From: JAGNNV01 sp031392925
Lineage (GTDB): Bacteria; Acidobacteriota; Vicinamibacteria; Fen-336; JAGNNV01
Reading direction: 5' to 3'
Assembly: GCA_031392925.1 (NCBI GenBank)
Contig: JANMVV010000199.1
Location: 1 to 39,315 of the forward strand
DNA length: 39,315 nucleotides
This document shows positions 23,969-33,054 of the stretch, piece by piece. Numbering within the stretch: position 1 is the stretch's first letter; each line of letters begins with the position of its first letter. A program made the position numbers and the translations under genes. The notes below the pieces were generated by a model. The model did no database searches. It was not told the origin of the DNA and saw nothing but the letters and a program-made list of their open reading frames with translations.

Positions 23969-23986
23969 AAGCTCCGGTGGGAGCTT
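23969..23986. terminator. Hairpin in the gap between the DoxX remnant and the zinc-ribbon gene
   Basis: AAGCTCC-GGTG-GGAGCTT is a perfect 7-bp stem with a 4-base loop, lying between the convergent ends at 23932 and 24068. There is no T-tract on either side, so it is a weak terminator candidate. The rest of this 135-base gap shows nothing. Confidence 0.35.
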
Positions 23987-24067
23987 CCAGGACACCTTCG
24001 GTGAGTTGCTCGATCTCTGATCCGCGAATCGGCCGGCCCCCCGGGTGGCAATCATCCGGCTCACCGC

Positions 24068-24286
24068 TCAGATGATCAGCGCGGGGCGCTCCTGCTCCAC
24101 CTTCCGCTTTCCGAGCTGCGTCCAGCAGAGCTGGCAGACGTACTCGTACAGTTCGCCGTCGGGCAGGATGAGAAGCAGCCGTTCATCGACGGGCTGCGCC
24201 TTCTGACAGCGCGGGCAGTAGAGGCTCGTGGCCTTGAAGGAGTCGAACTGTTTCTCTTCCGCATGCGGAGGGCGTCTCATGGGCAC
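24068..24286 (-). CDS. Small zinc-ribbon-like cytoplasmic protein
   Basis: This 72-residue protein starts at GTG 24286, with a GGAG Shine-Dalgarno 8 bases upstream. It has two CxxC knuckles (CPRC and CQLC) separated by a beta-rich segment, QPVDERLLLILPDGELYEY, likely binding one zinc. Similar short proteins occur in several high-GC phyla without a known role. There is no TM helix or signal peptide. It lies alone between the DoxX remnant and the TMEM175-like gene. Confidence 0.7.
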   Translation of the reverse strand: MPMRRPPHAEEKQFDSFKATSLYCPRCQKAQPVDERLLLILPDGELYEYVCQLCWTQLGKRKVEQERPALII

Positions 24287-24332
24287 GGTTCATTCTCCGC
24301 GATCGGACCTGCGCGACCCGAACCACCGCGCG

Positions 24333-24908
24333 CTATTCCGCGAGCACCCTCTCGATACGCCGATCCGGCACCAGCCACATGAGGGCGACCGCGACGTACA
24401 GGACGCCCGCGAGAGCGGGCATAGAGCGGGCGACGAGAATCGCGATCGCGTAGGCGACCAGGGAGATCTTCCCCTTGAAGTCGCCGCCGAGAGCCCGCGC
24501 GATGGCCGAATCCGCGCCATGGTGGCTGGCGAGGGCGCGGGCGAGGATGAAGTAGGCGCAGCCCGCCATGAAGAGGATCACCCCATAGAGGGCCACGGGA
24601 ATCGGTGCGAAGTGATTCTCACCCATCCAGGCGGTGACGAAGGGGACGAGGGAGAGCCAGAAGAGAAGGTGCAGGTTGGCCCACAGGATTCCGCCGGTCA
24701 CCTTCGAGGCGGCGTGGAGCAAGTGGTGATGGTTGTTCCAGTAGATGCCCAGGTAGATGAAGCTCAGCAGGTAGCTCAGGAACACGGGGAAGAGGGGAGC
24801 GATTGCGTCCACATCGGCGCCATGCGGCACCTTCAATTCGAGCACCATGATGGTGATGATGATGGCGAGCACGCCGTCGCTGAATGCCTCAAGCCGCCCT
24901 TTGCTCAT
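24333..24908 (-). CDS. TMEM175/DUF1211-family potassium channel-like protein
   Basis: This 191-residue integral membrane protein has the family N-terminal signature RLEAFSDGVLAIIITIMVLEL. It is followed by about five more TM helices (VFLSYLLSFIYLGIYWNNHHHLLH, then WLSLVPFVTAWMG and others). Bacterial members are K+-permeable channels formed by a bundle of six-TM subunits. FSDGV is the most conserved element of the fold. AGGAG lies 8 bases before ATG 24908. The 119-base gap upstream, shared with the divergent lepB gene, must hold both promoters but no clear -35/-10 pair stands out. Confidence 0.9.
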   Translation of the reverse strand: MSKGRLEAFSDGVLAIIITIMVLELKVPHGADVDAIAPLFPVFLSYLLSFIYLGIYWNNHHHLLHAASKVTGGILWANLHLLFWLSLVPFVTAWMGENHFAPIPVALYGVILFMAGCAYFILARALASHHGADSAIARALGGDFKGKISLVAYAIAILVARSMPALAGVLYVAVALMWLVPDRRIERVLAE

Positions 24909-25027
24909 TCTTTGCTCTCCTGGTTGGGCCGGGATTCTAGCGGCGCCTCGGGTTCCAAGGGGTCCCTGTTCTAATCTGCGTCGTCCTCCTGAAACCTTTG
25001 CCGCCCGGAGATCGTCTTCATATCCAC

Positions 25028-25696
25028 ATGAACAAGCTTCGCGACGCCGCTCACCGCTTCTGGATTGAATGGATGCGGCCCCTGGCCGTGACCGCCCTCG
25101 TGCTCGGCTCGTTCAGATCGGCGGTGGCCGACTGGAACGACGTGCCCTCGGGTTCGATGCGCCCGACCGTCCTCGAGGGCGAACGGGTGTTCATCAATCG
25201 AGCGGCCTACGATCTAAAGGTTCCCTTCACGACCTGGCGTCTTGCCCAGTGGTCTGATCCGAGCCGTGGGGACATCGTGGTTCTGTATTCGCCTCACGAC
25301 GGGGTGCGACTCCTGAAGCGCGTGGTCGGCATCCCCGGCGACCGCATCGAGATGAAGGACAACCGATTGATCGTGAACGGCATCACCGCCGTGTATCGCC
25401 AGACCGGGACCCCCGACGGTGACTCACCGGTATGGCAGGAATCGGTTTTCAATCGCGAGCATCTCGTCGAGGTGTCACCAACCCAGACCGCGGCCTCGAC
25501 CTTTGGCCCCGTGGTGGTGCCGCCCCTGCGCTACCTGGTCATGGGCGACAATCGCGACAACAGTTTCGACTCCCGCTTCTTCGGCTTCGTTCCCCGGTCG
25601 GAGATCCTCGGTCAGGCCACGAGGGTGGTCGCGTCGGTCGATCCCGCCCGAAGCTTCCGCCCTCGCTTCGAGCGATTCATGAAAGCGCTGGAGTAG
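25028..25696 (+). CDS. lepB: Signal peptidase I
   Basis: This 222-residue protease of the S26A family cleaves Sec signal peptides at the outer face of the cytoplasmic membrane. The Ser/Lys dyad is Ser43 (DVPSGSMRPT, box B) and Lys97 (RLLKRVVGIPGD, box D). Box E is MGDNRDNSFDSRFFGFVP. A single hydrophobic segment (RPLAVTALVLGSFRSAVA) anchors the N-terminus. I chose ATG 25028, which gives a compact basic N-terminus (MNKLRDAAHR); an upstream start at 24998 would add ten residues. Confidence 0.93.
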   Translation: MNKLRDAAHRFWIEWMRPLAVTALVLGSFRSAVADWNDVPSGSMRPTVLEGERVFINRAAYDLKVPFTTWRLAQWSDPSRGDIVVLYSPHDGVRLLKRVVGIPGDRIEMKDNRLIVNGITAVYRQTGTPDGDSPVWQESVFNREHLVEVSPTQTAASTFGPVVVPPLRYLVMGDNRDNSFDSRFFGFVPRSEILGQATRVVASVDPARSFRPRFERFMKALE

Positions 25697-25734
25697 CGTC
25701 GCCCCTGCGCGGCGCCTCACGAGTCGCGCGGAGC

Positions 25735-25803
25735 TACAATCCCCTCATGAGTGGGGTGATGACGGCTTGAGGCTCCGTGTTCACTTCAGGATCTCCAGTG
25801 AAC
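25735..25803 (+). promoter_or_regulatory. Leader of the hydrogenase-related operon: -10 box and inverted-repeat operator
   Basis: A good -10 element, TACAAT, lies at 25735-25740, with no recognisable -35 at the usual distance. This suggests activator dependence. About 40 bases downstream is a perfect 7-bp inverted repeat, GTTCACT (25779-25785) and AGTGAAC (25797-25803), with an 11-base spacer. It is suited to a dimeric regulator or an mRNA hairpin. The first gene starts at 25864, leaving a leader of about 115 bases. Nothing else is seen in the 167-base gap after lepB. Confidence 0.45.
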
Positions 25804-25863
25804 GGACGGTCGGTGGATGCTGAGTAGAAGCAGGAGTTCATCGCGGAGGGGACCCGCGACGGG

Positions 25864-27903
25864 ATGATCCCGCTCGACCCCGGCGACAGTCTTCGCGCAG
25901 CACTCGCGATTCGGGCGGTGGTTGTCGCTCTGACTCTGCTGGCCGCCTCTCGGCCCCGAGCAGCGAGGCTCGTGGGGTTCATCGGATCCGCCACGGCCTC
26001 TCTGATGACTCTTTCGGCGGCGGCGGCGACGCTCATGGCCGGAGCGTCCAGCCAGGGCGAGTTGTTCCTCCATCGCGCCTCGCAGCTCCCCTTCGGCTAC
26101 AGCATCGACGGGCTTTCGGCGTGGTTCCTGATCGTCCTGTCGACCCTGGCCATTCCCATAGCCGTCTTCAGCATCGGCTACTTCGCCGACCGGCATTTCG
26201 ATCGTCGCTCGGTTTTCGTGGTGGCCGCGTTCAACGTGCTGGTGGGCGCGGTCGAGATCGTCTTCGTAGCCAGCGATGCCATCACCTTCGTTTTCGCCTG
26301 GGAGATCATGACTCTGAGCGCGGCCGCGCTGGTCACCACCGACCACGAGGATCCCCGAAGCCGCCGCGCCGCCGCGGTGTATCTGGTCATGTCGCACATC
26401 GCCACCGGCTGCCTGATCGCCGCGTTCCTGGTGCTCGCGTCCGCGACCGGTTCGCTGTCGTTCGCGACTCTCTTCTCGGGGGATGTGGTGCGTGGGCCCA
26501 TGCGGGACGCCCTGTTCGCGCTCTTCTTCCTCGGGTTCGGGGTCAAGGCGGGGATCGTCCCATTGCACGTCTGGCTGCCCGAGGCGCATCCGGCGGCGCC
26601 CACCAGCATCTCCGCGCTGCTGTCCGCGGTGCTTCTCAAGACCGGCATCTACGGCATGGTCAGGGTTTGCGCGTTCGGCCTTGGCGTGCCCAGGTTGTCC
26701 TGGGGCGTGGTCGTGGTCGTGGTGGGCGGTCTCTCGGCCGTGCTCGGCGTTCTCTATGCGCTGATGCAGCACGACCTGAAGCGACTCCTTGCCTATCACA
26801 GCATTGAGAACATCGGGATCATTCTGCTGGGTCTGGGGGCAGGGATGATGGCGCTCGCCCAAGGTCGCGGTGATCTTGCCTGGATCGGCATTGCGGCGAG
26901 CCTGTATCACGTCCTGAATCACGCGGTCTTCAAGGGCCTGCTGTTCCTGGGCGCCGGCAACGTGGTGATGACAACCGGAACCCGACAGATAGAACGCTAC
27001 GGAGGCCTGTTGCGGCGGATGCCCTGGACGGGCCTGTTCTTCCTCGTCGGGGCCATGGCGATCTCCGGCCTGCCGCCCCTGAACGGGTTTGCCAGCGAAT
27101 GGCTGACCTTTCAGGCTTTTCTGTTTGGTTTCCGCGGCTCCACCGACCCGCTCGTCCTCTTCCTGTTTCCGGTGGGCGGCGCGCTGCTCGCCCTCACCAC
27201 CGCCCTCGCCGCCGCCTGTTTCGTCAAGGCCTTCGGAATCAGCTTTCTCGCCCTGCCGCGCTCTCCGGCCGCGGCCGATGCCCGCGAGGCGCCCGCGGTG
27301 ATGCTGGCCCCGCAGGCGCTGCTCGCCGTCCTGTGTGTTCTCTTGGGGCTCTTTCCGGGCCTCGTCCTGCGGGTGATGGGCCCGGTGCTCGCGTCTCTGC
27401 CCGGAGTGCGGCGGCCGGGGGATGCGATGGGGGCCGGCTTCGGTATGGCCACGGATCGGAGCGCCTTCGATCACCTCGTTCCCCTGGTGTTCGCTTTCGT
27501 CCTGTTGTCCGGGATCGCACTCGCCGGGCTTCTGGCCGCTCGGGCCGGGGTCGCGGTTCGCCGCGTGCCGACCTGGGGCTGCGGGGGCGAGCTGTCGGCG
27601 CAGACCGAGTACACGGCCACCGCGTTTTCCAAGCCCCTGATGATGATCTTCGGGGCGGTGTATCGGCCGACCCGGCGCGTGGAATCGCTCTCCGCGGTCT
27701 CGCCCTATTTCCCTCATGAGGTCCGGTATCACGCGGAGATCGAGCCGACCTTCGAGCGCTACATTTATAATCCTCTCTTGCGCGCGGTGTTGCGCGTGGC
27801 AAACGGTCTGAAAGTCGTTCAGGCCGGCAGTCTTCACGCTTACCTGGCGTACGTGACCGCCCTGGTCGTGTGGCTGATGCTGGTCGTCTGGTGGAGAGGT
27901 TGA
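25864..27903 (+). CDS. HyfB-like antiporter subunit 1 of hydrogenase-related (Ehr-type) complex
   Basis: This 679-residue membrane protein is a Proton_antipo_M (NuoL/M/N) homologue with about 14-16 TM helices. Residues for ion translocation are kept: Glu in WEIMTL (TM5), Lys in FGVKAGIVPLHVW (TM7), Lys in SAVLLKTGIYG (TM8) and Lys in DLKRLLAYHSIEN. The C-terminal segment RVPTWGCGGELSAQTEY and SKPLMMIF is typical of HyfB/HycC proteins and distinguishes it from NuoM. It would pump protons or sodium in the membrane arm of the complex. The next gene starts over its stop codon. Confidence 0.93.
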   Translation: MIPLDPGDSLRAALAIRAVVVALTLLAASRPRAARLVGFIGSATASLMTLSAAAATLMAGASSQGELFLHRASQLPFGYSIDGLSAWFLIVLSTLAIPIAVFSIGYFADRHFDRRSVFVVAAFNVLVGAVEIVFVASDAITFVFAWEIMTLSAAALVTTDHEDPRSRRAAAVYLVMSHIATGCLIAAFLVLASATGSLSFATLFSGDVVRGPMRDALFALFFLGFGVKAGIVPLHVWLPEAHPAAPTSISALLSAVLLKTGIYGMVRVCAFGLGVPRLSWGVVVVVVGGLSAVLGVLYALMQHDLKRLLAYHSIENIGIILLGLGAGMMALAQGRGDLAWIGIAASLYHVLNHAVFKGLLFLGAGNVVMTTGTRQIERYGGLLRRMPWTGLFFLVGAMAISGLPPLNGFASEWLTFQAFLFGFRGSTDPLVLFLFPVGGALLALTTALAAACFVKAFGISFLALPRSPAAADAREAPAVMLAPQALLAVLCVLLGLFPGLVLRVMGPVLASLPGVRRPGDAMGAGFGMATDRSAFDHLVPLVFAFVLLSGIALAGLLAARAGVAVRRVPTWGCGGELSAQTEYTATAFSKPLMMIFGAVYRPTRRVESLSAVSPYFPHEVRYHAEIEPTFERYIYNPLLRAVLRVANGLKVVQAGSLHAYLAYVTALVVWLMLVVWWRG

Positions 27904-29945
27904 GTCCGAGCATTCCCTGGCTGTTGGAGGTCGCGGTTCCCGCGGCGGTCTTGATTCGTCTCGCGACGGTCGGGGTCACCCTCGCCTTCGCCCGACAGGC
28001 CGCGATCAGCAGGTCCGCGGCTCTCGGGGGCTCCATCCTCGCGTCGGCCCTCACCTTCGCCGCGGCGGTGCACGTCCTCATGGGCGGGCGGGCGCTCGAA
28101 GGCGACCTGCTCCGTCACTCGGCGTCGGGCCTCGCGCTGTCGTATGCCATAACACCGCTCTCGGCCTGGTTCCTGATGGTGTTCGGCCTTATCGCCCTTC
28201 CCGTGGCCGTCTACAGCGCCGGGTATTTCGCCCACTCGATCCCGGCAACCCGCATGGCCAGCGTGGGCGCCTCGCTCAACGTCATGCTCGGCGCGGTGGA
28301 GATCGTGTTCGTGGCGGCCGATGTCATCACCTTTCTCTTCGCCTGGGAGCTCATGACGCTCGCCACCGCCGCTCTCGTGGCCACCGAGCATGAAGAGCTC
28401 GCGAGCCGCCGCGCCGCCTATCTGTATCTTGTGATGTCGCACGTGGGCACGGGTTGCCTGCTCGCGGGCTTCCTCGCGCTGGGCGCTTCGTCCGGCTCGA
28501 TGTCGTTGTCCTCCCTGCTCGCCGGTAACCTGGCCGCCGGCTGGACCCGCGACGGTGTCTTCGCCCTGTTCCTGGTCGGCTTCGGGGTCAAGGCGGGCAT
28601 CATCCCGTTTCACGTCTGGCTGCCCGAGGCTCATCCCGCGGCCCCAAGCAGCATCTCGGCGCTCATGTCCGCGGTGCTGATCACCGCGGGTGTCTATGGC
28701 CTGTTCCGGGTTTGCGCCTTCGGCCTCGGCACCCCCTCATCGAGTTGGGGCCTGCTCTTCATGGGCCTGGGGACGGTGTCCGCGATTCTTGGAGTGCTCT
28801 ACGCCCTGACTCAGAGCGATCTGAAAAGACTCCTCGCCTACAGCACCATCGAGAACGCCGGGATCATGGTCCTTGGACTGGGAGCGGGGATGGTGGCGCT
28901 GTCGTATCAGCGCCGCGAACTTGCGACTCTCGCGATGGCCGCGAGTCTCGCCCATGTCCTGAATCATGCCGTGTTCAAGGGTCTGCTCTTCCTCAGCGCG
29001 GGAAGCGTCGTGATGGGGACGGGCACCCGGAATCTCGAACAGTTCGGAGGCCTGCTGCGGCGCATGCCCTGGACGGGGCTCTTCTTCCTGGTGGGCGCCA
29101 TGGCCATCGCCGGCCTGCCTCTCCTCAATGGTTTCGTGAGCGAGTGGCTGACCTTCCAGGCACTGCTGCTCGGGTTCAGTTCGATCTCTGGCCTCATTCG
29201 TCTGAACTATCCGCTGAGCGGCGCGCTGCTCGCCTTGACCAGCGCTCTCGCCGCCGCGTGTTTCGTCAAGGTGTTCGGCATCGGTTTTCTCGCCCTGCCG
29301 CGAAGCACCGCCGCCGCGGAGGCGCATGAGTCGCCGCGCACCATGCTTGCCCCGCAGGCTTTCCTGGCCCTGGCCTGCGTGGGGCTCGGGCTTTTCCCGG
29401 GCATGGTTCTGGGCGCTCTCGGCGGCGTGCTGCCGTCCCTGCCCGGATTGCAGGACGTGTCGAGCCTCGACTGGGGATCGATCGAGACGAAGTCTTTGAG
29501 CGGACCGTTCGATCATCTGGCCCCCGCGTGGTTCGCCGCCGTCCTGCTGAGCGCGCTCTTCGCCGCGGTCCTGCTGGCCGCGAGGAACGGTCTCGCCACT
29601 CGCCGGGTTCCGACGTGGGGCTGCGGTGGTGAACTGTCGGCGCGCACCGAGTATTCGGCGGCCGCGTTCTCGAAGCCGCTGCTGATGATCTTCAACGGCG
29701 TGTATCGGCCCACCCGGCGAGTGGAAACCCTCACGGAGAGCTCGCCCTATTTCCCCCACGAGGTTCGGTACTGGGCGGTCATCGAGCCGACCTTCGAGCG
29801 GTATGTCTACGGACCGCTGCTCCGAGGAGTCCTGAGTGCGGCGAGCGGCATGAAGGTGCTGCAGGCAGGCAGCCTCCACGCCTACCTCGCCTACGTGCTC
29901 GCGCTGGTCGTCGCGATTCTCCTCTGGCTCGGAGGCGGCGCGTGA
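27900..29945 (+). CDS. HyfB-like antiporter subunit 2 (tandem paralogue)
   Basis: This protein of about 681 residues is collinear with the preceding gene over its whole length, including MPWTGLFFLVGAMAI and the C-terminal RVPTWGCGGELSARTEY. It is clearly a tandem duplicate that has diverged. TM5 Glu (WELMTL) and TM7 Lys (FGVKAGIIPFHVW) remain. The TM8 Lys of the sister is replaced by Thr (SAVLITAGVYG), the residue pattern seen in NuoL instead of NuoM. The start is uncertain: TTG 27900 overlaps the previous stop as TTGA, and GTG 27891 is an alternative. It probably sits next to the first paralogue in the membrane arm. Confidence 0.91.
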   Translation: MSPSIPWLLEVAVPAAVLIRLATVGVTLAFARQAAISRSAALGGSILASALTFAAAVHVLMGGRALEGDLLRHSASGLALSYAITPLSAWFLMVFGLIALPVAVYSAGYFAHSIPATRMASVGASLNVMLGAVEIVFVAADVITFLFAWELMTLATAALVATEHEELASRRAAYLYLVMSHVGTGCLLAGFLALGASSGSMSLSSLLAGNLAAGWTRDGVFALFLVGFGVKAGIIPFHVWLPEAHPAAPSSISALMSAVLITAGVYGLFRVCAFGLGTPSSSWGLLFMGLGTVSAILGVLYALTQSDLKRLLAYSTIENAGIMVLGLGAGMVALSYQRRELATLAMAASLAHVLNHAVFKGLLFLSAGSVVMGTGTRNLEQFGGLLRRMPWTGLFFLVGAMAIAGLPLLNGFVSEWLTFQALLLGFSSISGLIRLNYPLSGALLALTSALAAACFVKVFGIGFLALPRSTAAAEAHESPRTMLAPQAFLALACVGLGLFPGMVLGALGGVLPSLPGLQDVSSLDWGSIETKSLSGPFDHLAPAWFAAVLLSALFAAVLLAARNGLATRRVPTWGCGGELSARTEYSAAAFSKPLLMIFNGVYRPTRRVETLTESSPYFPHEVRYWAVIEPTFERYVYGPLLRGVLSAASGMKVLQAGSLHAYLAYVLALVVAILLWLGGGA

Positions 29946-30898
29946 TCGAGATGATTCTGAGCGCCCTCCTCGCCTTCGCCTTCGCCGCGGCCCAGGCGGC
30001 TCTGCTGCTGGCGCTCGCTCCGCTCCTCACGACCCTCATCAAGAAGATGAAGGCGCGGCTTCAGAATCGACAGGGACCGCCGCTGCTCCAGGGGTACTAC
30101 GACCTCGCCAAGCTGCTCGGCAAGGAGCCGGTCCGCTCCGCGACCGCCTCGTGGATCTATGTGGCCGGCCCGCGCGCGTATTTCGGGGCCGTGGTCGCCG
30201 CCACCACGCTGGTGCCCGTTCTCGTGGCCGGAGCGCCCATGGAATCCGCGGGCGGCATCCTGCTCCTGGTGGGCGCTCTCACCTTCGCCCGGTTCGCCCT
30301 GGCCACCGCGGCACTCGACACCGGCAGCGCCTTCGGCGGCATGGGCGCGAGCCGCGACATGACCATCGCGGCGCTGGCCGAACCCGCGCTGATGCTCGGT
30401 CTGTTCACCTCCGCCCTCGGCGCCGGTTCGTTGAACCTGGGCGAGCTGGTCCGGAACCTGATCGTGCATGGAGTGACCTTCCATCCAAGCGATGTGCTCG
30501 CCTTCGCCGGCCTCTTCATCATCGTGATCGCCGAGACCGGCCGCATTCCGGTCGACAACCCGGCCACCCATCTCGAACTGACCATGATCCACGAGGCGAT
30601 GGTCCTCGAGTACGCGGGACCCGACCTGGCCCTCGTCGAATGGGCGTCGGCGGTGAAGGAGCTCCTGTATCTCACCCTGCTCGTGGATCTGTTCGTGCCT
30701 TTCGGTATCGCCTTGACCGGCGAGCCGGTAGCCGTGTTCGTGGCCCTCCTGGTCTGGGCGATGAAGGTCTTCGTGCTGGCCGTCGCGGTGACCATCACCG
30801 AGAGTTCGAACGCCAAGCTCCGCCTGTTCCGGGTGCCGGAACTGGTGTCGATCTCCCTTGGGCTCGCCTTCCTGGCCCTGGCCATTCGCTTCCTATGA
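29942..30898 (+). CDS. HyfC/NuoH-like membrane subunit
   Basis: This 318-residue protein of the respiratory complex I subunit 1 family has about eight TM helices and anchors the soluble arm to the membrane arm. Diagnostic segments are LQNRQGPPLLQGYYDLAKLL after the first TM, and the acidic loop GRIPVDNPATHLELTMIHEA, whose Glu/Asp residues face the quinone or ion path in NuoH. It starts at GTG 29942, coupled to the previous gene by GTGA. The N2 cluster protein at the end of the operon would dock on it. Confidence 0.93.
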   Translation: MIEMILSALLAFAFAAAQAALLLALAPLLTTLIKKMKARLQNRQGPPLLQGYYDLAKLLGKEPVRSATASWIYVAGPRAYFGAVVAATTLVPVLVAGAPMESAGGILLLVGALTFARFALATAALDTGSAFGGMGASRDMTIAALAEPALMLGLFTSALGAGSLNLGELVRNLIVHGVTFHPSDVLAFAGLFIIVIAETGRIPVDNPATHLELTMIHEAMVLEYAGPDLALVEWASAVKELLYLTLLVDLFVPFGIALTGEPVAVFVALLVWAMKVFVLAVAVTITESSNAKLRLFRVPELVSISLGLAFLALAIRFL

Positions 30899-30911
30899 GG
30901 TTCGACAAGGC

Positions 30912-31562
30912 ATGACCACCAGCGACCTGTTGATCCTGTGCGCCGCGGGCATGCTGGTGAGCGCGTTCCTCATGGTCGGCCAGCGCGCTCTGTTCACCAC
31001 CATTCGTCTCTACGGTGTTCAGTCCCTGTTCCTTGGTGTGGTCGCCGCCGTCATCGCCCTGTCGGAGTCCCGCCACGAACTGCTGGTGACCGCGGTGATC
31101 ACCGTGGCGTTGAAAGCGATCCTGATTCCCTGGTATCTGATGCGGATCATCGATCGCATCGGCATTCACCGGGAGATCGAGCCGTTCCTGAACGTTCCCG
31201 CTTCGCTCATGGTGTGCCTTGGACTGACCGTGGTCGGGTACCGGGTCAGCACCGGTTTCCCGCAGGGCGGGCGGGGCGAAAGCCATCATCTCATCGGCGT
31301 CGCGCTCTCCATGCTGCTCATCGGCATGTTCCTGATGGTCACGCGCAAGAAGGCCATCACCCAGATTCTCGCCCTGCTCACCGTGGAGAACGCGGTGTTC
31401 CTGGTCGCGGTCGGAGTCACGCCGGGGATGCCCCTGGTGGTCGAGCTGGGCATCGCCTTCGACGTGATCGTGGCCGTTCTCCTCCTCGGCATTCTCGTCC
31501 AGCGAATCGTGGATCGGTTCGAATCGATGGACGTCAGCCGGCTTTCGAAGTTGAAAGGGTAG
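30912..31562 (+). CDS. HyfE-like (NuoK/MrpC-related) membrane subunit
   Basis: This 216-residue hydrophobic protein has about six to seven TM helices. Its last third (KKAITQILALLTVENAVFLVAVG) carries the NuoK/MrpC-like motif with a membrane Glu in TVENAV. The TM before that ends in MLLIGMFLMVTRK. It corresponds to HyfE of hydrogenase-4. I chose ATG 30912, with AAGG upstream, over an in-frame start at 30858 that lies within the previous gene. It belongs between the HyfC-like and HyfF-like subunits in the membrane arm. Confidence 0.9.
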   Translation: MTTSDLLILCAAGMLVSAFLMVGQRALFTTIRLYGVQSLFLGVVAAVIALSESRHELLVTAVITVALKAILIPWYLMRIIDRIGIHREIEPFLNVPASLMVCLGLTVVGYRVSTGFPQGGRGESHHLIGVALSMLLIGMFLMVTRKKAITQILALLTVENAVFLVAVGVTPGMPLVVELGIAFDVIVAVLLLGILVQRIVDRFESMDVSRLSKLKG

Positions 31563-31566
31563 GGCC

Positions 31567-33054
31567 TTGAACGTTCTCATCCTCACCCTCGCCGTCCCCC
31601 TGATCGCCGCCGCCCTCGGCGGCTTTGGCGGTTCGCGGCGGTTCAAGGAGATCGTGATGGTGGGCGGCCTGGCCCTGACTTTCATTTTGTGCCTGGCCAC
31701 CGCGTTTAAATTCCTCGGCGGAACCGTGCCGGCGGCGTTTGGCGAGGCGTTGCGGGTGGACGGGTTGTCGGCGCTCGTGCTCGTCCTGGGTGGTTTCGTG
31801 GGTCTGCTCTCGGGGGTCTACGGTGTGGGGTACCTGCGTCGCAATGAGGCTCGCAAGCTGGTCACCCCGCGCATGCGCGCCGAGTTCTTCGGTCTGATCC
31901 CCGCCTACGTCTTCGCGATGCTGCTGGTCTCGGTGTCGAACAACCTCGGCGTCTTGTGGATCGCCGTCGAACTCACGACCCTGGCCTCGGTCTTTCTCAT
32001 CACCTTCCACGACAAGGACACCTCGCTCGAGGCGGGCTGGAAGTTCCTCGTGCTCGGAAGCCTTGGGCTCGCCTTCGCTCTCCTCGGAACCGTCCTTCTA
32101 TATGCCTCGGGCAAGGGCCATCTCGGGGAGGGCATGGCCCGGCTCAACTGGACGCAGTTCATGGAGACGGCATCGACGCTGCACCCCTTCACCTTGCGGC
32201 TCGGCGTGATGTTCGCGCTGATCGGCTACGGCACCAAGGCGGGGCTCGCTCCGATGCACACCTGGAAGCCGGACGCCTATCGTGAGGCTCCGTCGCCCGC
32301 GGGAGTGCTGATGGCGGTGGGCATGCTGAACGGCGCGCTCTATTGCGTCCTGCGCATTCATCTCATTTCCAAGGCGGCGCTCGGCCCCGCCTTCTCCGGC
32401 GATCTGCTGCTCGGCCTCGGTCTGCTCTCCGTGCTCATCGCCACTCCGTTCGTCCTGGTCCAGTGGAACCTGAAGAGGCTGCTCGCCTATTCGAGTATCG
32501 AGCACGTCGGCATCATCGCGGTCGGATTCGGGCTGGGCAGCGAGGCCGCAGTCTTCGGAGCCCTCCTGCACATGACCTATCACTCGCTCGCGAAGCCTGT
32601 CACCTTCTTCTCCGCGGGCACCCTCGCCCAGCTCCACAGCTCGTCGAACTTCGACCGGATCGGGAACGGGACCCTCAGCCGCGCTCCCGTCGCGAGCGGC
32701 CTCCTGGTGCTCGGATCGCTGATGGTCATGGGTTCGCCGCCCTTCGGTCTCTTCTTCAGCGAGATGATCATCCTCAGGGCCGGCTTTTCCGGACCGCACG
32801 TGGCGGCCACCGCGGTCTTTCTGGCCGCTCTGGTCGTGCTCTTCTGCGGCTTCGCCTATCAGATCGGACGATTGGTGCTCGGGCCGCCGCGCGATCCTTC
32901 CGACCGGCGCGTTCCCGCGCCCGAGCGCCTCGATGTCAGCACCGCCACCGCGATCGTCGCGGCGATCGTGGCCGTCGTGTCCGCGTTCTATCTTCCGGCC
33001 TGGCTGCTGGCCCTGATTCACGCGGCGGCCGCGGTCGTGGGAGGGGGAGTCTGA
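31567..33054 (+). CDS. HyfF-like antiporter subunit
   Basis: This 495-residue protein is a third Proton_antipo_M homologue, closest in design to HyfF. TM5 Glu (WIAVELTTL) and TM7 Lys (YGTKAGLAPMHTW) are conserved, as is the broken-helix Lys (NLKRLLAYSSIEH). The TM8 Lys position holds Asn (GMLNGALYCVLR). It starts at TTG 31567, four bases after the HyfE-like stop, and overlaps the large-subunit start by one base (TGATG). The complex thus has three large antiporter-like subunits. Confidence 0.92.
   Translation: MNVLILTLAVPLIAAALGGFGGSRRFKEIVMVGGLALTFILCLATAFKFLGGTVPAAFGEALRVDGLSALVLVLGGFVGLLSGVYGVGYLRRNEARKLVTPRMRAEFFGLIPAYVFAMLLVSVSNNLGVLWIAVELTTLASVFLITFHDKDTSLEAGWKFLVLGSLGLAFALLGTVLLYASGKGHLGEGMARLNWTQFMETASTLHPFTLRLGVMFALIGYGTKAGLAPMHTWKPDAYREAPSPAGVLMAVGMLNGALYCVLRIHLISKAALGPAFSGDLLLGLGLLSVLIATPFVLVQWNLKRLLAYSSIEHVGIIAVGFGLGSEAAVFGALLHMTYHSLAKPVTFFSAGTLAQLHSSSNFDRIGNGTLSRAPVASGLLVLGSLMVMGSPPFGLFFSEMIILRAGFSGPHVAATAVFLAALVVLFCGFAYQIGRLVLGPPRDPSDRRVPAPERLDVSTATAIVAAIVAVVSAFYLPAWLLALIHAAAAVVGGGV

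Noticed and set aside
25786..27837. 683-codon minus-strand frame opposite the first HyfB-like gene
   Set aside because: His/Gln/Arg-rich shadow of a membrane protein gene; charge pattern is the reverse reading of Leu/Ala/Val codons.
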